20,885 bases of DNA from Thermodesulfobacteriota bacterium (GTDB lineage Bacteria; Desulfobacterota; SM23-61), in NCBI GenBank assembly GCA_030018715.1, contig JASEHN010000007.1:1-20885 (forward strand), read 5' to 3'. This document shows positions 6,613 through 13,813 of the stretch, piece by piece. The notes beneath the pieces were generated by a model, which saw only the letters and a program-made list of their open reading frames with translations, was not told the origin of the DNA and did not search any database. Position 1 is the first letter of the stretch, and every line of letters begins with the position of its first letter. The position numbers were made by a program, and so were the translations under genes.

Positions 6613-7068
6613 TTATCCTGCCCGTGGCAGGGGAAACAAGTCGTTTCGTTGTGGAGGGTCTGGACCGACGTGAGAAAAGGCTGGCTGAGGATTTCCTGCT
6701 GGAAAACCTGGGGGGGTTTTCTCCAGTTGGATCTGCCCGGGGAGCAGATGGGGTAAGGAAATTCCTTCTTCGATTTTCTGGGAGGACCGGAGAACCTTCC
6801 CGTTTTGGTCCAAGAGGCGCATTTCCAGCGGGCCGGCTTGAATTCCGAAGAGGTTCAGAAAATTATGGACATCGCGGGCCTGCCCTCCTTTCATGGCATT
6901 GGTCAAACCATCGCGTATGAGGGTGGATAAGATCTCCACCTCCTTGCTTTTGGCGCTTAAAAGATGTTCCTTCTGGTTTTCGATGATGAAGTAGGCAAAG
7001 AACGCCAGGGTGCGGGTAACCACCGTCCCCACGGAAAGGCTGATTTTCAAGAAGAGACTACGGAACAC
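6613..7068 (-). CDS. sensor histidine kinase, N-terminal sensor fragment (upstream part of a frameshifted gene)
   Basis: I place the start at GTG 7068 because AAAGGAG lies at 7083-7077 with an 8-nt spacing. The frame stays open to 7191, but those codons have no comparable site. The product begins with a membrane helix (FLKISLSVGTVVTRTLAFFAYF) followed by a periplasmic region with a coiled helix (NQKEHLLSAKSKEVEILSTL) and a strand pattern MRLLDQNGKVLRSSQKIEEG, typical of CXXCH-bearing periplasmic sensor domains. After QLEKT the reading frame enters a run of seven C (minus strand, 6716-6710), and what follows is nonsense to the stop at 6613. With six C, the frame would read on as KTPQVFQQEILSQPFL and then the CFPCH haem site of the downstream fragment. 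The homologous gene is thus split by one extra base. Confidence 0.75.
   Translation of the reverse strand: MFRSLFLKISLSVGTVVTRTLAFFAYFIIENQKEHLLSAKSKEVEILSTLIRDGLTNAMKGGQARDVHNFLNLFGIQAGPLEMRLLDQNGKVLRSSQKIEEGISLPHLLPGQIQLEKTPPGFPAGNPQPAFSHVGPDPPQRNDLFPLPRAG
6624..6638 (-). other. CXXCH haem-c motif of the kinase sensor domain
   Basis: The minus strand encodes Cys-Phe-Pro-Cys-His in the same frame as the kinase fragment. It falls between that fragment's start codon and the frameshift, so neither conventional open frame includes it. In the repaired protein it begins near residue 144, about 30 residues before the second membrane helix. Confidence 0.7.
6710..6716 (-). other. C7 homopolymer at the kinase frameshift
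   Basis: There are seven G on the plus strand (seven C on the coding strand). The upstream coding frame and the downstream kinase frame meet here, and removing one base fuses them. The tract could be a sequencing/assembly slip, a fixed mutation or a slippage-prone switch. Confidence 0.65.
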
Positions 7069-7341
7069 GAGCCTTTCTCCTTTCGAGGGGGTTCGCATGA
7101 ATGAATGAATAAATAAATAATTTATTTTACTAATTAAGTCTCCTTTGCACAACGAATAAATCATCCCTAAATTTTTCTGGCCTACCCTCATTTTTTTAGA
7201 ACCACTTTTGTTGTGGTCCGGGCGGGGAGGGCACCTGACGCCGGCAAAATCGACCCCAGGACAACCTTTATTCCACTCCCTACCGGAAATGGCGGAGGAT
7301 TTTAGGCGGGAAAGGAAGCTTTCCGGAATCGATGACTAGGG

Positions 7342-7410
7342 AAAATGAGGGGTCACAGAATTTTATTCCATCTCCCGCCGTATCCCCTGAAAGGAATGCT
7401 CCCTCATTTT
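7342..7410. repeat. 10-bp inverted repeat in the long intergenic region
   Basis: AAAATGAGGG at 7342-7351 is the exact reverse complement of CCCTCATTTT at 7401-7410, with 49 nt between. It could be a binding-site pair or the base of an RNA stem. Nothing else assigns a role. Confidence 0.35.
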
Positions 7411-7600
7411 GCCAAGTTAGGGGCCCCCCCCGCCCGGTCCCGGCGCTGGATGATCCTCCCAGGCCCGTGGTTCAGGGCGCTTCGTTTGGCAGCATGAGGC
7501 GCTGGACGTTTCATGGATTGGGCGGGAAAAGGTGCCCCGCCTCATTATGCGGAGACCAAACTGGAATCTTTGGGAAAGGTTTTTTCCCGGCCGATGTTGC

Positions 7601-7615
7601 TCCGCCTAAGGCGGA
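7601..7615. repeat. small perfect hairpin TCCGCC-TAA-GGCGGA
   Basis: A six-bp GC-rich stem with a 3-nt loop lies 221 bp before the cytochrome gene. No T-run follows on the plus strand, so it is not a standard terminator there. It may be a regulator site. Confidence 0.3.
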
Positions 7616-7695
7616 CTCATCGCCCTGAACCCCGGGCCACGAATAAAGATTCTGTAAAAGTGAAGGGGGGCGCCCATTAAAAGGCGATTTTTATG

Positions 7696-7723
7696 TTGAC
7701 TTTCCGGGAAGTTTTTTTAAATT
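7696..7723 (+). promoter_or_regulatory. possible sigma-70 promoter of the cytochrome c/b gene
   Basis: TTGACT (7696-7701) is followed after 16 bases by TAAATT (7718-7723). The -35 is a good match and the -10 a fair one. It would give a leader of about 105 nt before the ATG at 7836. Confidence 0.3.
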
Positions 7724-7835
7724 GATGGTCATCTACCTGGTAAGAAAAGATTAAGGTGTGACTTCCTCCCTGAAAGCGTCGGCCAAATGAAGTGGTTACC
7801 TCCAAGGGGCCTCCTGAACCGGGGGTGGAGATGCA

Positions 7836-10112
7836 ATGAGCAGATGGACTCTTTTCATCACTCTTTCCGGCTGCCTGCTTTTATTCTTCATTGCCCAGCC
7901 TTGCCCCGCTTCCGAAGAATGTTTCGCCTGTCACCTTTTGGAAATACTCAAAGCGACTGATCGGGGGAAAAAAGTTTTAGCCCCGATCGACTCTAAAAAT
8001 CTGGCTGGCTCCGTCCATCAGGCACTCTCCTGCGGGGATCGTCATCCCGATGCGGCCATGGTTCCCCACCCCAAGAAGATGAAAGCCGTGGCCTGTGAAT
8101 CTTGTCACGGAGAAGAGCCAAGGAAAATCTTAGGGAAGAGTGTTCATGCTTCCATTCCCTCTTGTTCCAGTTGCCATGGAACTCATGAGATTCAATCTAA
8201 GGTCAAATTCTCTCCAGCCCATTGTGCCACCTGCCATCCTCATTCCGACCAAGCTTATCAACGGAGCGTTCACGGGCTTTCGCAAAAAAAAGGGCAGGGC
8301 AAGGCGGCTCGATGCCAGGATTGCCACGGAGGGCATGACATCCGCAAGAAAGGAGACTCCCGCTCCCAGGTCTACCCGCTGAACCTCCCTCGAACCTGCG
8401 GTCGCTGCCATGTCAACCCCGAACTCATCAAGAAATATAAAATCCCGGCTCCTGCTGCCTACCAGCTTTACATGGATAATATCCATGGCCGGGCTTTAAC
8501 CAGGAGCGGATTGCTGGTGGCTGCGGTATGCAGCAACTGCCACGGGAGCCATGAAATTCTCCCTTCGCAAAACCCCGCTTCGTCAACATCACGCGGAAAG
8601 ATTCCCGAGACCTGCGGCACCTGCCATGCTGGCGTGCTTGCCACCTATGGCCAGAGCATCCACGGCCAGGCTTTAAAGAAGGGTGATTCGCGGGCGCCTG
8701 CTTGCACGGATTGCCACAGCGCCCATCGCATCCAACGGGTGGAGGTTGAAGCCTGGAAATTAGGGGTGGTGCGGGAATGTGGTACTTGCCATCTCGAGCG
8801 GATGATGACTTACCGGGACACGTTTCATGGACACGTCACCTCCTTCGGAAGTGCAGTGGGGGCCAGATGCTCGGATTGCCATGGGGCCCATGATATCTTG
8901 CCGCCCGCAGACCCTCGTTCCACGATCCACAAGAAAAACATCGTGGCCACCTGCGGGAAGTGCCACGCTAAGGCCACTCCGAGCTTTACCCAATTTTATG
9001 CCCATGCGGACCACCGGAATAAAGAGCAGTATCCAATCCTCTATTACACAGACCGCTTCATGGTCCTGCTCCTTTTGTTCACTTTTTCCCTCTTCGGCGT
9101 TCATACCTTTCTCTGGCTGCCCCGGTCGTTGCGGGACCGTTTGCACCGGAGAAGGGAGAAAAGGCAAGCTATAGAAAGGAAGGGAGTGGAGGTCTACTAC
9201 CTTCGCTTAAACTTGTTCCACCGATTGATGCATGTCATGGTCATTCTCAGTTTCATGGGCCTGGTGCTGACGGGGATGCCCTTGAAGTTCAGCTATAGTC
9301 CCATTGTGCAGAAAATTGCTCCCTATCTGGGTGGCTTTCAGACCGCCGCTTTCATCCACCGCATCTGCGCACTCTTTACCTTTTTCTACTTCGGATTGCA
9401 TTTGTGTTGTGTGGCTTACCTACATTTCAAAAAAAAGCAACCGGGGATCTTCTGGGGTCCGAATTCCATGGTTCCCCAGCTCGAGGATTTTAAAAATTTT
9501 TTCCGCCATTTTCGTTGGTTCTTAGGATTAGGTCCCCGACCTCAGTTTGGTCGATTCACTTACTGGGAGAAGTTCGATTATTGGGCGGTCTTCTGGGGGG
9601 TGAGCATTATCGGGACATCAGGACTTTTCCTCTGGTTTCCGACCTTCTTCGCCCAGTATTTCCCTGGCTGGATCTTCAACGTGGCCTTCATCGTCCATAG
9701 CGATGAAGCGCTTTTGGCCGCAGGATTCATCTTCTCCATCCATTTTTTTAATACCCATCTGCGGCCGACCAAATTTCCTTTGGACCACGTGATCATCACC
9801 GGAAGAATATCGGAGGAAGACCTCCTCTATGAACATCCTCTGGAATATCAGCAGATGCAGAAAGAAGGAACCCTGGCCAGAAAGCGCACCGATCCGCCGC
9901 CTCTTTGGATGATGAACCTCTCTCGCATCGTGGGATTTTCGGCTCTGGCTATAGGGATAGCGATCATCACCGTGATCATCTTTGCTCTTCTGGAAAAAGT
10001 TGGGTATCTGCTCATATTCCTGGGCTTCGGCCTTCCCTTCATTTTGACCTTGTTGGCTGCTTATTTCTTCTGGAGCTACCGACGCTACTCTGGAGACTCT
10101 CCGCCTATTTAA
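7836..10112 (+). CDS. dodecahaem cytochrome c / cytochrome b fusion, membrane quinone-linked electron transfer protein
   Basis: This 758-residue protein starts with a signal peptide (about 1-26) and a periplasmic multihaem part (27-400). The part contains twelve intact CXXCH motifs, beginning CFACH at 29 and ending CGKCH at 373, with many extra His in SVHG/GxHD/GSHE-type contexts that can serve as distal haem ligands. A thirteenth position, C66-G-D-R-H70, has Arg instead of the second Cys. From about 405 the chain is a cytochrome b-like membrane domain with about seven hydrophobic segments (408-430, 460-483, 505-528, 582-602, 615-640, 694-720, 722-746) and candidate haem b ligands His462, His466, His508, His522, His621 and His636. 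Fused cytochromes of this kind pass electrons between the quinone pool and periplasmic or extracellular carriers in Desulfobacterota. The direction here is unknown. The ATG at 7836 follows GGTGGAG. It appears to be a single-gene unit. Confidence 0.9.
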   Translation: MSRWTLFITLSGCLLLFFIAQPCPASEECFACHLLEILKATDRGKKVLAPIDSKNLAGSVHQALSCGDRHPDAAMVPHPKKMKAVACESCHGEEPRKILGKSVHASIPSCSSCHGTHEIQSKVKFSPAHCATCHPHSDQAYQRSVHGLSQKKGQGKAARCQDCHGGHDIRKKGDSRSQVYPLNLPRTCGRCHVNPELIKKYKIPAPAAYQLYMDNIHGRALTRSGLLVAAVCSNCHGSHEILPSQNPASSTSRGKIPETCGTCHAGVLATYGQSIHGQALKKGDSRAPACTDCHSAHRIQRVEVEAWKLGVVRECGTCHLERMMTYRDTFHGHVTSFGSAVGARCSDCHGAHDILPPADPRSTIHKKNIVATCGKCHAKATPSFTQFYAHADHRNKEQYPILYYTDRFMVLLLLFTFSLFGVHTFLWLPRSLRDRLHRRREKRQAIERKGVEVYYLRLNLFHRLMHVMVILSFMGLVLTGMPLKFSYSPIVQKIAPYLGGFQTAAFIHRICALFTFFYFGLHLCCVAYLHFKKKQPGIFWGPNSMVPQLEDFKNFFRHFRWFLGLGPRPQFGRFTYWEKFDYWAVFWGVSIIGTSGLFLWFPTFFAQYFPGWIFNVAFIVHSDEALLAAGFIFSIHFFNTHLRPTKFPLDHVIITGRISEEDLLYEHPLEYQQMQKEGTLARKRTDPPPLWMMNLSRIVGFSALAIGIAIITVIIFALLEKVGYLLIFLGFGLPFILTLLAAYFFWSYRRYSGDSPPI

Positions 10113-10171
10113 AAACCCTTAACCTCCCCTCTTCTGCTCAGCCAGACAAATGAATGGATTTCTCCCACTTA

Positions 10172-10190
10172 TCTCCCATAATCTGGGAGA
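10172..10190. promoter_or_regulatory. candidate activator-binding dyad (or terminator stem) upstream of the cluster
   Basis: TCTCCCA at 10172-10178 is the exact reverse complement of TGGGAGA at 10184-10190, with a 5-nt spacer. Its length and symmetry resemble enhancer dyads of NtrC-type activators, and it lies about 200 bp upstream of a sigma-54-like element. It sits 60 bp after the cytochrome gene stop, so a transcript-end hairpin is the alternative, but five A rather than T follow it. Confidence 0.3.
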
Positions 10191-10389
10191 AAAAGGCAGC
10201 TTCCCATCTGAATTTTGTTTCCAGGTGTTAAATTTTTTATCAGCTAAAAAAAATAACAATTTTATAACCGAATGAAAAAATTAAATATTTTTTTAAAGTG
10301 ATAATTTATTTAGCAGTACCTTGAATCCATCATTAAAGGAGAGTTTTTGTAACTAATTGATTTTGCAATTTTATTTTATTCAAAAGAAT

Positions 10390-10404
10390 TGGCATGGACT
10401 TTGA
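10390..10404 (+). promoter_or_regulatory. weak sigma-54-like promoter of the cluster
   Basis: TGGCATGGACTTTGA has the TGGCA -24 half and the ten-base spacing, but the -12 dinucleotide is GA instead of GC. A start near 10416 would give a leader of about 42 nt. The cluster's last gene encodes a sigma-54 activator, which makes the site plausible but not proven. Confidence 0.3.
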
Positions 10405-10457
10405 GAGTAAGAACGTGACAGGGAGGGAAGGGAAAAAATGAAAGGGGGTAAAAAAGT

Positions 10458-11459
10458 ATGGAAGCGGCGAAAGTTTTATTGATTGATGATGAGAGGGCAT
10501 TGCGGAGAACTCTATCCGTAGGCCTGCTCCAGAGGGGGTATGAAACGGCACCCTGCCAGGATGGGTTTTCCGGCCTGAGCAAGATTGAAATGTACATGAA
10601 AAGAGGAATTCCCATCGCCTGCGTGGTGACCGATATTCGCCTTCCGGATATCGATGGTCTGAAACTGCTCAAAGTGATTAAATCGCTGTACCCAGACCTC
10701 CCAGTCTTCGTGATCTCCGGATATAGCGATGAAATCACCGAAGAAATCGTCAGAAAGGAAAAAGGGGATGGATTCTTGCCTAAGCCCTTCATGGTGGACG
10801 ACCTGGTGGCCCTGATGGAGAAATCCAAAAAGCCTGCGCGAGAGACCCGCCCCGATAGGGAATTGGGATTGGAAATCCAGAAGGAGAAAAGGTCCGTATC
10901 CTCTTATGCTTTCGTGACCATGGGTGACAGACACCTCTTTGAGGATGTGTACCGGAAACTTTATTTCATGGATAAAGTGCTTTATTGCGATGCAGTCATA
11001 GGGGATTGGCAGGTAGTTCTTCTCATGCAGTCCAACAGCCGAAAAGATCTCCACGACTTTGTCGAGAATTCGCTGATGAATATCGAAGGAATCGTGACTG
11101 TGGAACTTTTGGACATAGTCGAACCCTTACTTAGCGAAGAGGCTAAAAACGTCGTCCAAATGGTGGAAGATTCTTTGCAAGAGGAGGGCTGGAGGCGGGG
11201 AGAGAAACGGCCGAATGCCCTCTCTTGCTACGTGCTGCTGGAGATTGAGGAAGAATTTTTCGAATCCATCTACAAGCAACTCTATTTCATGGAAGACGTG
11301 GTCCACTGCGATGTCACCCATGGACGCTACGGCTTCGTTCTCCTGGTCCAGGCCCCAACTTTTGATCTCATCAAGAAACGGGTCGCTCACATTTCCCGAA
11401 ATATCGAGGGGATATTGAAAGCCAGGGAGCTGAGGATCATGAACCTCTTCGAGATGTAA
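10458..11459 (+). CDS. response regulator with two tandem Lrp/AsnC-like (RAM) domains, no DNA-binding domain
   Basis: This 333-residue soluble protein opens with a receiver domain (1-125): Asp10/Asp11, phospho-acceptor Asp59 in VVTDIRLPD, Ser87 in FVISGYS and Lys109 in LPKPFM. After a charged linker, two copies of an about 73-residue beta-alpha-beta-beta-alpha-beta unit follow (about 149-221 and 255-329). The copies align with each other: KLYFMDKVLYCDAVIGDWQVVLLMQ and QLYFMEDVVHCDVTHGRYGFVLLVQ, each ending in NIEGI plus a strand. The pattern (strand, helix, 'V..CD...G.Y..VLLVQ', helix, 'IEGI') is that of the RAM ligand-binding domain of Lrp/AsnC regulators. No helix-turn-helix is present, so output is probably protein-protein or ligand-controlled. 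It is the first gene of the cluster, 12 bp before the NuoE-like start. The ATG at 10458 has AAAGGGGG upstream. Confidence 0.75.
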   Translation: MEAAKVLLIDDERALRRTLSVGLLQRGYETAPCQDGFSGLSKIEMYMKRGIPIACVVTDIRLPDIDGLKLLKVIKSLYPDLPVFVISGYSDEITEEIVRKEKGDGFLPKPFMVDDLVALMEKSKKPARETRPDRELGLEIQKEKRSVSSYAFVTMGDRHLFEDVYRKLYFMDKVLYCDAVIGDWQVVLLMQSNSRKDLHDFVENSLMNIEGIVTVELLDIVEPLLSEEAKNVVQMVEDSLQEEGWRRGEKRPNALSCYVLLEIEEEFFESIYKQLYFMEDVVHCDVTHGRYGFVLLVQAPTFDLIKKRVAHISRNIEGILKARELRIMNLFEM

Positions 11460-11471
11460 AGGGGGTTGGAG

Positions 11472-11972
11472 ATGAAAGCTTCTGAACCCTGGGAGAGGGC
11501 GGGAGACAAGATTCGCCTTCAGGGTTTTAATCTGGAGCTGTGGAAGTACGAAGGGGAGCCTGGATCTTTGATCCCTCTTCTTCAGGCCGCCCAACGCGAT
11601 TATTCGTACATCCCGGAGGCGGCGATCCATTACATTAGCGATATCGTGGGGATTCCCCCAGCGCAGATTTATGGTGTGATCACCTTCTACACGCAATTCC
11701 GGCTGAAGCCCTTGGGAAAGTATCTCCTTAGGATCTGCAACGGGACGGCCTGCCATGTGAACGGCTCCAAATTGATGGGGCAGGTGATTGAGGACGAACT
11801 GGGCATTGGGGTGGGACAAACCACAGAGGATGGCTTTTTTACCGTTCAATCGGTCGCCTGCCTCGGCTGTTGCAGCTTATCGCCCGTGATGGTGATCAAT
11901 GAGGATACCCATGGCCGACTCGACCCCAGGAAGATCAGAAAAATTCTGAAATCTTATCAATCAGCCGGATAA
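11472..11972 (+). CDS. nuoE: NuoE-like [2Fe-2S] subunit of an NAD(P)-linked oxidoreductase
   Basis: This 166-residue thioredoxin-fold ferredoxin corresponds to the 24-kDa subunit of complex I and to HydC/FdsG-type subunits. It has the N-terminal helical region (LIPLLQAAQRDYSYIPEAAI, GIPPAQIYGVITFYTQF) and the four cluster ligands Cys89 and Cys94 (CNGTAC) and Cys130 and Cys134 (CLGCC). I prefer the ATG at 11472 over the in-frame TTG at 11466 because GGGGGTTGGAG then sits just upstream. It passes electrons between the NuoF-like flavoprotein and the rest of the complex. The neighbours are a REC-RAM-RAM regulator 12 bp upstream and the NuoF-like gene 35 bp downstream. The symbol denotes homology only. 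The protein is unlikely to belong to true complex I, since no membrane subunits are present. Confidence 0.9.
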   Translation: MKASEPWERAGDKIRLQGFNLELWKYEGEPGSLIPLLQAAQRDYSYIPEAAIHYISDIVGIPPAQIYGVITFYTQFRLKPLGKYLLRICNGTACHVNGSKLMGQVIEDELGIGVGQTTEDGFFTVQSVACLGCCSLSPVMVINEDTHGRLDPRKIRKILKSYQSAG

Positions 11973-12007
11973 ATGAGATCCAAATCTTCCACTGGCGAGG
12001 GAGTCTA

Positions 12008-13774
12008 ATGAAACAGGTCATCGTTGGGATGGCGACCTGCGGCCTTTCCGCTGGGGCGCAAAAAGTTTATGAAAAATTTGAGGAGGTCATCCGGGAAAAA
12101 AATTTGCCGGTGACCCTGAAAGAGACTGGGTGCATCGGGATGTGTTATCGCGAGGTTCTGGTGGAGTTGCAGGATGGGGATGGGCAAAACTATCTTTACG
12201 GGGAAGTCACCCCGGAGAGGGTGGGAGAAATCGTCGAGAGTCACCTCCTTCAGAACAAGCCTCTCCTTCCTTGGGTCGTTCGCGGCCCCCACCCCACCGA
12301 AGATGACTCCTTTTTTGTAAAACAGAAGCGCATCGTCCTTAGAAATTGCGGCCATATTGACCCCAATTCCATCGACGCATCCATCCATGCCGGGGGCTAT
12401 CATGCGCTGCGCAAAGCGTTGCTGGAATATTCTCCAGAGAAGGTGATCGATGAGGTCACGGGCTCTCAATTGCGGGGCAGAGGAGGCGCTGGATTTCCCA
12501 CCGGAGTGAAGTGGGGCTTCGCCAGGAGATCAGCGGGCGACAAGAAATACGTGATCTGCAACGCCGACGAGGGAGACCCCGGAGCGTTCATGGACCGCAG
12601 CGTCTTAGAAGGGGACCCGCATTCCGTCATCGAGGGCATGATCATCTGTGGATATGCGATCGGAGCAAAGGAGGGCTATATATACGTCAGAGCGGAGTAT
12701 CCCAAAGCCATCCAGCGATTGCGCCAGGCCATCGCCCAGGCAGAGGAAAGAGGCTTTCTGGGAGAAAATATTTTGCAGACTGATTTCAGATTCCGGATCA
12801 AGATCAAGGAGGGAGCGGGTGCTTTCGTATGCGGGGAGGAGACGGCCCTCATTGCCTCCATCGAGGGCCGGAGGGGCAACCCTCGGCTGAGGCCTCCTTT
12901 CCCGGCGGTCAGCGGTCTTTGGGGGAAGCCGACCAACATAAACAATGTGGAGACCTTCGCCAACATTCCCTGGATCATTCTTAACGGTGCGGAAGCCTTT
13001 GCCTCACTGGGAACCGACGACAGCAAAGGGACGAAAGTTTTCGCCCTCACCGGAAAAATAAAAAGGGGGGGCCTGGTAGAGGTCCCCATGGGCATCACGA
13101 TTAATGAGATTATCTACGATATCTGTAGCGGGATGAGGGAGGGGAAACAGTTCAAAGCCGTGCAGATGGGCGGCCCCTCGGGCGGATGTATTCCCGCCTT
13201 GATGGGCCAGATCCAGATCGATTACGCCCAGATAACCAAAACCGGTGCCATCATGGGCTCTGGGGGCATGGTGGTCATGGATGAATCCACTTGCATGGTG
13301 GATGTGGCCAAATTTTTTCTGAATTTTACCCAGAACGAGTCCTGCGGGAAGTGTGTCTTCTGCCGCCTGGGAACGAAACGGATGCTGGAAATCTTGGAGA
13401 GGATAACAGAGGGAAAAGGAAAAGGAAGTGACCTGGACCTCCTGGAGGACTTAGCCCAGAAGGTAAGGGAGACTTCTCTCTGTGGGCTGGGGCAGACGGC
13501 TCCCAATCCGGTCTTAACTACTTTGCGGTATTTCCGGCAGGAATACGAAACCCATATCTTCGACCGAAAATGCCCGGCCCACGTCTGCAGCCCCCTCCTG
13601 ACCTATACCATTCTTCCAAACTGTTGCACGGGCTGCGGACGGTGTGCCAAATCTTGCCCCGCTCAGGCGATCTCCGGGGAGCGGAAAGAACCTCATTTCA
13701 TCCAGCCCGAGCAGTGCGTGAAATGTGGCCGATGTTTTGCCTCCTGTTCCTTCGGAGCGGTTTTTAAAGATTGA
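12008..13774 (+). CDS. nuoF: NuoF-like NAD(P)H-binding flavoprotein with extra ferredoxin domains (HydB type)
   Basis: This 588-residue protein has four parts. Residues 1-90 form a thioredoxin-like ferredoxin domain with Cys11, Cys42 and Cys46; only three of the four usual ligands are present. Residues about 115-440 form the FMN/NAD(H) domain with GRGGAGFPTGVKW (157-169), CNADEGDPGAFMDR (184-197) and GAGAFVCGEETAL (269-281). Residues 441-515 carry the NuoF [4Fe-4S] ligands CGKCVFC (446-452) plus Cys492. The tail (530-588) is a two-cluster ferredoxin (540-550 and 570-580, each CxxCxxCxxxC). This layout matches HydB/NfnB-like flavin subunits of soluble bifurcating hydrogenases and formate dehydrogenases rather than complex I NuoF. 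It is the likely site of NAD(P)H oxidation or NAD(P)+ reduction. It starts at ATG 12008 after GGCGAGGGAG and lies 39 bp before the large molybdopterin fusion. Confidence 0.92.
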   Translation: MKQVIVGMATCGLSAGAQKVYEKFEEVIREKNLPVTLKETGCIGMCYREVLVELQDGDGQNYLYGEVTPERVGEIVESHLLQNKPLLPWVVRGPHPTEDDSFFVKQKRIVLRNCGHIDPNSIDASIHAGGYHALRKALLEYSPEKVIDEVTGSQLRGRGGAGFPTGVKWGFARRSAGDKKYVICNADEGDPGAFMDRSVLEGDPHSVIEGMIICGYAIGAKEGYIYVRAEYPKAIQRLRQAIAQAEERGFLGENILQTDFRFRIKIKEGAGAFVCGEETALIASIEGRRGNPRLRPPFPAVSGLWGKPTNINNVETFANIPWIILNGAEAFASLGTDDSKGTKVFALTGKIKRGGLVEVPMGITINEIIYDICSGMREGKQFKAVQMGGPSGGCIPALMGQIQIDYAQITKTGAIMGSGGMVVMDESTCMVDVAKFFLNFTQNESCGKCVFCRLGTKRMLEILERITEGKGKGSDLDLLEDLAQKVRETSLCGLGQTAPNPVLTTLRYFRQEYETHIFDRKCPAHVCSPLLTYTILPNCCTGCGRCAKSCPAQAISGERKEPHFIQPEQCVKCGRCFASCSFGAVFKD

Positions 13775-13813
13775 TCATCAATAATCCAAGCTATATACGC
13801 TCATGGGCTGGGA

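Larger units (their letters stand above)
7069..7835. other. long intergenic region between divergent kinase and cytochrome genes
   Basis: I see no convincing gene here. The kinase-proximal part is AT-rich and contains the short-unit repeat ATGA x3 / AAAT x2 at 7097-7120, a likely promoter area for the minus-strand operon. Further on there is a 10-bp inverted repeat (7342-7351 with 7401-7410), a GC-rich stretch with C8 at 7424-7431, a small hairpin TCCGCC-TAA-GGCGGA at 7601-7615, and a possible sigma-70 promoter at 7696-7723. A 98-codon open frame at 7332-7628 has no ribosome binding site and a Pro/Arg-rich, family-less sequence, so I do not call it. Confidence 0.5.
10113..10457. other. intergenic region upstream of the NuoEF/molybdopterin cluster
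   Basis: No gene was seen in these 345 AT-rich bases. The region carries the dyad TCTCCCA-TAATC-TGGGAGA at 10172-10190, a long A/T-rich stretch from about 10228 to 10385, and a weak -24/-12-like element at 10390-10404. A clear ribosome binding site, AAAGGGGG (10441-10448), precedes the first gene. Confidence 0.5.

Noticed and set aside
7069..7191. N-terminal extension of the kinase frame to 7191
   Set aside because: The GTG at 7068 has an excellent ribosome binding site. The 41 upstream codons lie in AT-rich repeat sequence without one.
7332..7628. A 98-codon plus-strand open frame in the long intergenic region
   Set aside because: It has no ribosome binding site, is Pro/Arg-rich without any recognisable family, and overlaps inverted repeats and a C8 run. 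It reads like a chance frame in GC-rich DNA.
11127..11849. A 240-codon minus-strand open frame
   Set aside because: It is antisense to the REC-RAM-RAM and NuoE-like genes, which show clear family motifs. It has no motifs of its own.
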